The notes under the pieces: model-generated | The model's database searches: none | What the model was told of the DNA's origin: nothing | The model's input: the letters and a program-made list of their open reading frames with translations, nothing else | In this document: positions 13,253-19,383 of the stretch, piece after piece | Layout: each line of letters begins with the position of its first letter | How positions within the stretch are numbered: position 1 is the stretch's first letter | NCBI GenBank assembly: GCA_002503885.1 | Contig: DASQ01000107.1 | Location: 1 to 19,383, forward strand | From: Methanoculleus marisnigri | GTDB taxonomy: Archaea; Halobacteriota; Methanomicrobia; Methanomicrobiales; Methanoculleaceae | Length of the DNA stretch: 19,383 nt | Reading direction: 5' to 3' | Position numbers and translations under genes: made by a program

Positions 13253-15463
13253 TCACCGGTAGTAGATGGTGGAGCCGGCATTATCGTAGACCTTATGCTG
13301 GTTCTGGATGAACCGCCCTGCATCAACGTAGTCTGCCGTGGTGACCGCGTACTCCTGCGCCTCGATCCGGACACTATCCTTTGCGAGGTTATACATGCCG
13401 AAGTAGAGGTACGAGTTCGGCTCCAGCAGCGACGCATTTGCCGGGATGTATCGCTGACGGCGCGGGTCGAATCCCTGGAGGAGCCACCAGCGTGTGCCGT
13501 CGACGTAGATGGGGCGCTCGCTCCCTTCCGAGAAGAGCCACCTCGCCCCCTGCACCTCTTTGCCGTTGAAGACCGGTTTGTCTCCCGTCGTCTCGAGCGC
13601 CATCGATGTCGGGCTGTCGTCCACCACCTGATAGATGAGCCCGCTGTTGAAGAGGAAGAACACGACCAGGAATGCCGATAATGGCTTATAGGCTGTTCCC
13701 ATGAACGGGGCGGCCGTGATCGCACGTATCCTCCCCGCCAACGCCTCGTAGAGTGCTATGCCGCCGATGATTGCAAACGGGGCAAGGAAGATCAGGGTGA
13801 TGTGGTAGAGCCGGCTGGTGTTGAGCGAGCTTGCGAAGAACGGGACGACGATGCCGGCTACGTTGATGAGGAGGAAGACGAGCGAAATGGCGAGGTACTC
13901 GGGCTCGATGCGCCACCGCTCGCGCCTCGCCAGGGTTGCAAGCAGTCCCACGGCGATCAGTCCCTGGGTGGCGATATGGACAAGCTTTGCCAGGCCGTGC
14001 AGGGGCGTGACGGCCTGGCTGGTGAGGATATGCATCCCCTGGGCGGCTATCGGGCTGAATGAGTCCGCAAAGAGGGTGCTCCAGATCCTGTCCCCGATGC
14101 CGGTGACCGTAGCAAGCGCCGTGCCTTCGGCTACCATCGAGTACCAGAGATAGACGAGGGCGGCAAAGATGAGGATGTAAGGGAGGACGAGTGTCCTGAC
14201 CGGCACCCCCCCGCCGCCGGTTCCCGATGGAGCGAGCGGGTCGGACTTCAGGAAACCCGATGTTCCGGTGAGCCTCTCCGGCAGCCAGGGTCCCAGGCGC
14301 TCGGGGATGACGAGCAGCAGCCATGCCGGAACAAGCGAGAAGAAGTAGATGTATGAGAGGCCGTAATGCGAGACGATCATGGCAAAGCCGAAGGTGACCA
14401 TGAGAAACGCCTGTCTGCCCCGGGCCATGGACTTATCGATCATCGCAAGGATGGTCAGTGTCAGGAAGAGTTCTGCGATCTGCTGGCGGGCGAGGGAGAT
14501 CATCTCTGTATAGAAGGTGAAGAACGCAAAGAAGAAGAAGATCGAGAGAAACCCGATCCTGGCGTCCGTCTGTTTCTCGACCGCCCGGTAGAGCCCGAGC
14601 GGCACAAGCGCGAAGAGGAGGGGGTAGAGGATCTTGAAGACCCAGATGGGGTCCAGATCGCAGATGAGCGAGTAGATGGGGACGAGCGCAACGACGGAGA
14701 GCATTCCGTTTGTGTTATATGGCATGCTCATGTCCCAGAGGCCGGGTATCAGCACGCTATTCACGAGGTAGAGCTCGTGGTGAATATCATAGCCCCAGAT
14801 ATACTCCGATATCAGCGAGGTATGGTAGAGGAGCGAGAGCGCGATAGTGTAGATCGCGAGCCCATAGCAGGATGCCGGGATGAGACGGTCGAACCCGACA
14901 GCGAGGACGATGATGGCGATCAGGACGAGGAGCAGGAAGAGGAACGTGACCATGTGGTACTCGTTGCGCACGTATGTCCCGACGATCGCAAAGAACGGGA
15001 GCAGCATCAGGAACGGTGCTGCAGGGGAGGAGGGAATGGCTAACTCCGGGCTGGAGGCGGCATGTCCACGGTCCCTGATGAGAGCGAGGTAGAGCAGAAC
15101 CTGCATGACGGCGACGATTGTAAGGAAGAGCATCACAAACGAGAACGGCCTTGAATACCCGAGCAGGGGGTAGGTGATGTTGGCGGCGAGGCCGGTGAGC
15201 ATGAGGAACGCAAGGCTCAGCCCGACGGAGTACAGCATCGTCTCGATTGTGCCGCGATCGTGGAGCCTGAGCGCCTTCAGCACCAGGACTCCGGGCAGGA
15301 AGGTGAGATAGAGAAAGGCCAGGGCCTCTCTTGCGATCGGTATATAGTATCCGAAGAGGCCGAGGCAGACTACCGCGACGAAAGCGAGCTGGAATGCCTG
15401 AAATGCCCAGAAGAACGTTTTGTTATCCCAGTCGTTCATCTGGAACGGGTTGAGCAGGTGCAT
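13253..15463 (-). CDS. DUF2206-type polytopic membrane protein (probable GT-C-like glycan enzyme)
   Basis: A 736-residue protein whose first 650 or so residues are mostly membrane helices, followed by a C-terminal soluble, presumably extracellular, region (about 640-736) containing 'VQGARWLFSEGSERPIYVDG' and 'QEYAVTTADYVDAGRFI'. The segment EYIWGYDIHHELYLVN at 221-236, directly after a membrane helix, resembles the conserved loop of DUF2206 proteins of methanogens. An acidic residue in an early outside loop is also where GT-C glycosyltransferases place their catalytic Asp or Glu, so a role in transferring or polymerising lipid-linked sugars is plausible but inferred. ATG 15463 is followed directly by the protein's hydrophilic start; AAGGGA lies a few bases upstream. 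It reads away from GT4, separated by 191 bases, and converges on the flippase. Confidence 0.75.
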   Translation of the reverse strand: MHLLNPFQMNDWDNKTFFWAFQAFQLAFVAVVCLGLFGYYIPIAREALAFLYLTFLPGVLVLKALRLHDRGTIETMLYSVGLSLAFLMLTGLAANITYPLLGYSRPFSFVMLFLTIVAVMQVLLYLALIRDRGHAASSPELAIPSSPAAPFLMLLPFFAIVGTYVRNEYHMVTFLFLLLVLIAIIVLAVGFDRLIPASCYGLAIYTIALSLLYHTSLISEYIWGYDIHHELYLVNSVLIPGLWDMSMPYNTNGMLSVVALVPIYSLICDLDPIWVFKILYPLLFALVPLGLYRAVEKQTDARIGFLSIFFFFAFFTFYTEMISLARQQIAELFLTLTILAMIDKSMARGRQAFLMVTFGFAMIVSHYGLSYIYFFSLVPAWLLLVIPERLGPWLPERLTGTSGFLKSDPLAPSGTGGGGVPVRTLVLPYILIFAALVYLWYSMVAEGTALATVTGIGDRIWSTLFADSFSPIAAQGMHILTSQAVTPLHGLAKLVHIATQGLIAVGLLATLARRERWRIEPEYLAISLVFLLINVAGIVVPFFASSLNTSRLYHITLIFLAPFAIIGGIALYEALAGRIRAITAAPFMGTAYKPLSAFLVVFFLFNSGLIYQVVDDSPTSMALETTGDKPVFNGKEVQGARWLFSEGSERPIYVDGTRWWLLQGFDPRRQRYIPANASLLEPNSYLYFGMYNLAKDSVRIEAQEYAVTTADYVDAGRFIQNQHKVYDNAGSTIYYR

Positions 15464-15654
15464 GGTATCCCTTGAACGTCTCTATTCGGCTATGTGCATG
15501 GACAGGGTGTCTTCGATGGCACCTGACGGGCCGTACGCCGCATCAATGCACCTACTCTCCGGTCCACCTATTAATGTGTTGTGCAGGCCCGGCCTTGTTG
15601 TGGGAGCGGGGTTCCGTTCCCGCGCATCTGCTCCGGCCCGGGAGGTGCCGACGG

Positions 15655-16830
15655 TCATCGCTTGTTCCCGCTGGCGGGGACTGTCTCGGCGAAGGTCTCG
15701 TCTGCAGGGGGCTTTTCCCTCCCCTGAGCAGGTGCAAGTTCGTTGTAGACCGCGAGGAGCGACCGTGCGATCGTTTCCCAGGCCATCTCGGTCTTCAGTT
15801 TCATGTAACCCTGCTCTCCCATGCGCCGGCAGGCCGCCGGGTCCTTGAGCAGGCTCACGATCGCGGCTGCCAATGCCGCAGGATCGCGTGGGGGCACGAT
15901 GTACCCGGTCCTGGCGTCATCGACGACCTCCGGCAGGCTCCCCACGTTCGTCACCACCACCGGCCGCCGGAACCCGTATGCGGTTGGTATCACGCCGCTC
16001 TGGGATGCTTCGAGGTACGGAAGCGCCACGACACTCGCCTGCTGGAAGAGGCGGGCGCCCTCTTCGTAGGATATCCTGTAGTTGTAGACCTCGAATGCAT
16101 CGCGGCCCGCCATCGCCTCCTGGTACCTGCCGAAGTCCTCCCCCGTTCCGGCGATGACGATCCGGGCGTCCGGGACTTCCCGGGTGATGAGCGGTTCTGC
16201 CTGGATCAGGCAGTCGAGCCCCTTGTAGCGGTGGATGCGGCCGAAGAAGAGGACCCGGCTGCCGTCCGGTTCCAGGCCCTCCTGTTCGAACTTCACAAAT
16301 GGCGCCACCTCGTGCTCGCCGATCGGGATGACATGTACTTTCCAGCCCGGGATGCGGTGGTTCTCCACCAGGATCTCCCTGAGCGCTTTCCCGTGGACGA
16401 AGATCCGGTCGGGCAGGACCCGTGACATGAAGAGGGTAAGGCGGTAGAGCAGGGAGCCGATATCCAGGAGGCGGTCTTCGCCGGGGTGCGGCTCGATGTC
16501 GTGGAACGTCGCCACCAGCGGATACTTCCGGAGCATGGGGAGGAGCGGGCAGAGCATGGGGTTGTTCACCTGGAAATGGATGACGTCGGGCTCGAAGTCG
16601 TTGACTGCAGTGACGATCTCCTTGAGCAGCGGGTAGCACGACGGACCGAGCCTCCCGGCGTACCGGGAGTAGCCGAAGATATGGACCTTCACCTTCGGGT
16701 CGATGCCCTCCAGGTACTCCTCCGACCTGTAGTCCGGCAGCAGCAGCAGCACCTCGGTGTGCCGGGCAAGTTCGTTTGCCATCTGGATGGTGTAGTCGTA
16801 GAACCAGAAGGTCAGGCATGCCACTCGCAT
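15655..16830 (-). CDS. Family 4 glycosyltransferase (GT-B fold)
   Basis: A 391-residue cytoplasmic GT4-type transferase that adds a sugar from a nucleotide donor to a glycan acceptor. N-terminal Rossmann half: 'MRVACLTFWFYDYTIQMANE', 'PDVIHFQVNN' (81-90) and 'PLVATFHDIEPH' (104-115). C-terminal donor-binding half: 'RVLFFGRIHRYKGLD' (192-206), 'ARIVIAGTGEDF' (222-233), 'VALPYLEASQSGVIPTAYGF' (268-287) and 'PVVVTNVGSLPEVV' (290-303). The usual E-x7-E motif has its first Glu at 274, but the second position appears to be Pro, a variant seen in the 'EASQSGV' subgroup. ATG 16830 is fixed by TATATA at 16856-16861. With the flippase and the DUF2206 protein it forms a probable surface-glycan assembly set. 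The C-terminal 25 residues are polar and probably disordered. Confidence 0.9.
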   Translation of the reverse strand: MRVACLTFWFYDYTIQMANELARHTEVLLLLPDYRSEEYLEGIDPKVKVHIFGYSRYAGRLGPSCYPLLKEIVTAVNDFEPDVIHFQVNNPMLCPLLPMLRKYPLVATFHDIEPHPGEDRLLDIGSLLYRLTLFMSRVLPDRIFVHGKALREILVENHRIPGWKVHVIPIGEHEVAPFVKFEQEGLEPDGSRVLFFGRIHRYKGLDCLIQAEPLITREVPDARIVIAGTGEDFGRYQEAMAGRDAFEVYNYRISYEEGARLFQQASVVALPYLEASQSGVIPTAYGFRRPVVVTNVGSLPEVVDDARTGYIVPPRDPAALAAAIVSLLKDPAACRRMGEQGYMKLKTEMAWETIARSLLAVYNELAPAQGREKPPADETFAETVPASGNKR

Positions 16831-16855
16831 AGGGGCACTCTCTGTGGAGACGCTC

Positions 16856-16861
16856 TATATA
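16856..16861 (-). promoter_or_regulatory. TATA box of the GT4 gene
   Basis: TATATA 26-31 bases before ATG 16830, without a ribosome-binding site; a leaderless start. Confidence 0.6.
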
Positions 16862-17299
16862 GACATTGCGTCCGGGAGGGCCGTTAGGCCCAATGGGCCC
16901 GGGTAGATGGGTATGAGCCCGCCGGATTCCGCTCCGGCGGCGGCTCTCCTCCGACTGTTTTTGCCCGGCCTCCCTGCCGGATTCGGTCCCTGTGACCCCC
17001 GCTGCTGTCCAGCGGGCTGGTGCCTGTCCCCCCTCACGCCACCGCCCGGCAACGAGGGCCGGAGCCCCCGGGCCATACCGGCGCACGGAACCGAATTTCC
17101 ATCCGTTCTGCGTGAAAGCGTTTCGAGAAGGGTTGCTCCCGGCGATCAGCGACAGAAGGCGCGGCTATTTATGTCCTTTGGTTTTAGTTTCAATAATCAT
17201 ATAATATCTTTTTGCATCAACCGATCTCCGCTGTCCTACACCTTATTCCGAACTAAACGGGATATGGCTGCCCATATTGTCGAATAACCCTCTTATGCA
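16862..17299. other. Divergent intergenic region between GT4 and P4, no gene seen
   Basis: No supported gene; open frames here have biased composition and no promoter or start signals. The GT4-proximal half is GC-rich with clustered inverted repeats: GGGCC-GTTA-GGCCC and GGCCC-AAT-GGGCC overlapping at about 16878-16898, and a perfect eight-pair stem CCGCCGGA/TCCGGCGG at 16919-16940. From about 17165 the sequence turns abruptly AT-rich up to the P4 promoter. Confidence 0.4.
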
Positions 17300-17328
17300 A
17301 TTTTATTTTATGAATAAAATATATATAT
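17300..17328 (+). promoter_or_regulatory. P4 promoter with overlapping hairpin
   Basis: A perfect eight-pair inverted repeat, ATTTTATT/AATAAAAT with loop TTATG (17300-17320), runs into a TATA box AAAATATATATATGG (17316-17328). Predicted transcription starts near 17350, leaving a leader of about 25 bases with GAGAGG before ATG 17375. The hairpin sits where the BRE and TATA elements would be bound and may be a regulator site. Confidence 0.5.
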
Positions 17329-17374
17329 GGTCATAGTAAGACGGTAGTAATACCTCACAGAGAGGCTGAATGGC

Positions 17375-18832
17375 ATGATAGACAGGCAAAATATTCTACG
17401 ACTGGCTGCAGTACTTCTGGTGTGCTGCCTCATCCCGGCATTCTCCCCGGTAAGTGCAGCCGAGTCTACAAGTCCGGTCACGCTCACCGTGGCTGCAAAC
17501 GATAGCACCGAACTGTCGAAGAACCTGGCAGACTATGTCTGTGACGGCGTTGACGACCAGGCCGAGATCCAGGCAGCGCTCGCCGCACTGCCGGAAGGCG
17601 GTATGGTCGTTCTGACCGAGGGTACGTTCAACTGTGCCAGAGTCATCGCACCGGCGGCAGGCACGACACTCTCCGGCCAGGGTCCGGAAGCAACGTTCCT
17701 TGAATTCACCCACGACGGGCGCATCAGCGTCGATCAGGAGTCCATTACGCTGGACGGGTTCCACATCAAGGGAACCGGCTACAGCAGCGGCGTCAAGTGG
17801 CTCGGCGTGATGACCGTCCGTGCGAGCCACGCGAAGATCCACAACGTTGAGGGAACGGCGGATGCAAGCATTCAGGCAGTCTATCTCCTGATTCACGATC
17901 CGGCGGTCTACGCGCCGACCCTGCAGGACGTCGAATTCGTCAACTGCAAGGCCGTGGATACCGGGACGTACGGGTTCCTCCACAACGCCTGGGGTTCGTC
18001 CAACAAGGTGATCAAGGACGTCCGCTACGAGAACTGCGCCGCGATCAACTGCGGGAGCGAAGGTGCGTTCAACCCCTGGATCACCGGGTTCGACTTTGCG
18101 GAACTCAACGATATGGAAGGCCTCCGGGTGACGGACTGCCTCGCGGAAGGTAACCTGGAGTCCGGGTTCCACTTCGAGTTCGACCCCACGGTGACGGACG
18201 CGGTCCTCGATAACTGCGTGAGCCGGAACAACGGGCAGAAACCCTACCCGACGGTGGCCTACAATCAGAATGATATGTCGACGCACTACTTCGGGTGCGG
18301 CTACTACGCCCCGAACTGCGACGTGACGTTCAAGAACTGCACCGCGGAAGGTAACTCCCTGTATGGGTTCTACGCGACGAACGGCGGCAAACTCTACGAC
18401 TGTGTCGACAAGGACACCGGCGCCGGGAAGACCGACTACACCTACCGGAAACCTGCCGGCTACTACAATATCCCGAGCCGCTCCGTGAACCCCGCCCTGG
18501 TGCTGGAGAACTGCTCGAGCACCGACTCGCACGGCTACGGCCTCCAGGTCGATCTCGCGAGCAACATCCAGATCAGGAACTTCGAGCTCGTGAACCCGGC
18601 CGGGATCGACGGTAAGGGTGCAAGCCTCGGCGGCACGAACGGTCAGTTCAGCAACGCCGAAGTGGACATCCACGCCTCCGGGGACCTGGTTGACACGCTC
18701 GTATGGGCGAAGAACAACCAGAACGTCCAGTACTCGGGAGAGATAACCTCCGGCTCCGAAAAGGCGTTCCTGGTTGAGGGCGGAGAGAATGTCCGGACAG
18801 AGGGCATGACGGTTGCGCCTGCCGGCGAGTAA
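17375..18832 (+). CDS. Secreted right-handed parallel beta-helix protein (P4)
   Basis: A 485-residue exported paralogue of P1-P3, closest to the helix part of P3. Signal peptide 1-28 (LRLAAVLLVCCLIPAFSPVSA, cleavage near VSA-AES), head 'LTVAANDSTELSKNLADYVC' and 'AEIQAALAALPEGGMVVLTEGTFNC', then the helix body. It shares with P3 'GTGYSSGVKWLGVM' (P3 has GSGYSSGVKWLGVM), 'ASHAKIHN', 'TGFDFAELNDMEGLRVT', 'DMSTHYFGCGYYAPNCDVTF' and 'PSRSVNPALVLENCSS'. Rungs carry Asn-Cys pairs (VNC, ENC, DNC, KNC, ENC). It ends at 'VRTEGMTVAPAGE' without CARDB domains, dockerin or a membrane anchor, so it is probably released or bound non-covalently. An earlier ATG at 17369 is out of frame and stops at once. It is separated from P1-P3 by the glycan genes but lies in the same orientation. 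Function unknown. Confidence 0.85.
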   Translation: MIDRQNILRLAAVLLVCCLIPAFSPVSAAESTSPVTLTVAANDSTELSKNLADYVCDGVDDQAEIQAALAALPEGGMVVLTEGTFNCARVIAPAAGTTLSGQGPEATFLEFTHDGRISVDQESITLDGFHIKGTGYSSGVKWLGVMTVRASHAKIHNVEGTADASIQAVYLLIHDPAVYAPTLQDVEFVNCKAVDTGTYGFLHNAWGSSNKVIKDVRYENCAAINCGSEGAFNPWITGFDFAELNDMEGLRVTDCLAEGNLESGFHFEFDPTVTDAVLDNCVSRNNGQKPYPTVAYNQNDMSTHYFGCGYYAPNCDVTFKNCTAEGNSLYGFYATNGGKLYDCVDKDTGAGKTDYTYRKPAGYYNIPSRSVNPALVLENCSSTDSHGYGLQVDLASNIQIRNFELVNPAGIDGKGASLGGTNGQFSNAEVDIHASGDLVDTLVWAKNNQNVQYSGEITSGSEKAFLVEGGENVRTEGMTVAPAGE

Positions 18833-18848
18833 ACCGGTCGATATTATC

Positions 18849-18880
18849 GGGCCCGGTCCCAATCTTTTTTGGCTTTTTGG
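18849..18880 (+). terminator. Oligo-T terminator of P4
   Basis: Two T runs (TTTTTT at 18865-18870 and TTTTT at 18874-18878) begin about 30 bases after the P4 stop, preceded by the short inverted GGGCCCGGTCCC. A typical archaeal termination site. Confidence 0.6.
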
Positions 18881-19025
18881 GCCTTGTTGAAATGCTTTCC
18901 ACAACCTCTGGATAACACCCGGTTACCAATAGGGGTCGGTGACGTATGGATGTCTGGAGCGTGAGCATCGCAGATGTGGGAGGCACGGCAAACAGAGTAA
19001 TCAAAACGGGAAAAATATCACGATG

Positions 19026-19314
19026 AAGTGGACCGTGGGGACTGCGCACCTTCGCACCTGGTGCATCTTGTCAGTTTATGTTAGGAATTTTGGCGTGTGG
19101 GGGCGGGCGCTATGGTCGCACTCCGGGGGTACTCCGGAGCACGGCTTTCCACCGGGTATCGCCATGACTGCCCCCGCCCTGGGGCGGGGGAGGAGGCCGG
19201 AGGCCGGGCGGGGTGGGGGTTACGGGTATCCCATGAGGCAGTAGAGACAGGGGAGGGGGAGACCCCCTCCCCGTCAGCCCCACCCCCGCGAGGCGATATC
19301 TCCACGGTCCACTT
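19026..19314. mobile_element. MITE-like non-coding element with 16-bp terminal inverted repeats
   Basis: Bases 19026-19041 (AAGTGGACCGTGGGGA) and the complement of 19299-19314 match at 15 of 16 positions, the outer 13 perfectly. The 289-bp interior carries no credible gene but has strong hairpins (including 19250-19272) and GC-rich repeats. Size, inverted ends and lack of coding fit a miniature inverted-repeat element or a dispersed structured repeat. No clear target-site duplication is seen flanking it (left ...CACGATG, right GCAGGGG...), so mobility is inferred only from the ends. Confidence 0.5.
19250..19272. repeat. Perfect 10-bp hairpin
   Basis: GGGGAGGGGG, loop AGA, CCCCCTCCCC: a perfect ten-pair GC-rich stem with a three-base loop inside the MITE-like element. 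A second GC stem (CCCCCGCC with GGCGGGGG) lies about 80 bases to the left, near 19172-19192. Confidence 0.8.
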
Positions 19315-19383
19315 GCAGGGGCATGCCCGGGGTGATTCCTCATCCCGGGTCTATGCTTCCACATTCATGCCCTATTCAACAGA

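Noticed and set aside
14366..15043. 225-residue plus-strand frame opposite the DUF2206 gene
   Set aside because: Same reason: a charged mirror of membrane helices.
16907..17287. 126-residue plus-strand open frame between GT4 and P4
   Set aside because: No promoter or ribosome-binding site, biased composition in the GC-rich half, and it crosses the GC/AT switch and inverted repeats.
18939..19364. Open frames in the right-hand tail
   Set aside because: They lie across hairpins and the inverted-repeat element; composition is dominated by Gly/Pro/Arg from GC-rich repeats.

Overview
The window looks like chromosomal DNA of a methanogenic archaeon of the Methanomicrobiales, most likely Methanoculleus or a close relative. 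The evidence is a methenyl-H4MPT cyclohydrolase (mch), an archaeal Orc1/Cdc6, TATA boxes placed 25-30 bases before many start codons, GC-rich coding with AT-rich promoters, and a family of methanogen-type surface beta-helix proteins. The genus is inferred from family resemblance, not from a search.

Left end (1-1733): a visibly less GC-rich accessory patch. It holds the N-terminal part of a transposase-like gene running off the edge, two small hypothetical genes, a RelE/ParE-type toxin whose antitoxin is frameshifted, a run of three tandem 10-bp palindromic boxes, and a broken ribbon-helix-helix reading frame. The patch stops exactly at the 3' end of a tRNA-Val(UAC) gene (1734-1807, minus), the usual integration point for archaeal mobile elements.

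Core block (1897-4728, all minus): a 205-residue zinc-ribbon protein with a long Pro/Ala/Glu linker, an orc1/cdc6 paralogue, and mch with an oligo-T terminator.

Surface block (5011-18832): four paralogous, exported right-handed beta-helix proteins (P1 5011-6525, P2 6896-8548, P3 9111-11690, P4 17375-18832), all on the plus strand. They share one body but differ in attachment: plain signal peptides (P1, P4), an N-terminal membrane anchor with a polyproline stalk (P2), and two CARDB domains plus a dockerin (P3). Between P3 and P4 sit a flippase (plus), a DUF2206-type membrane protein and a GT4 glycosyltransferase (both minus), probably the assembly or export machinery for a surface glycan. The layout suggests a cell-envelope locus in which homologous beta-helix genes flank a glycan cassette and exchange sequence by recombination.

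Right end (18833-19383): an oligo-T terminator after P4, then a non-coding GC-rich stretch containing a 289-bp element with 16-bp near-perfect terminal inverted repeats and strong internal hairpins (MITE-like). No gene is supported there.
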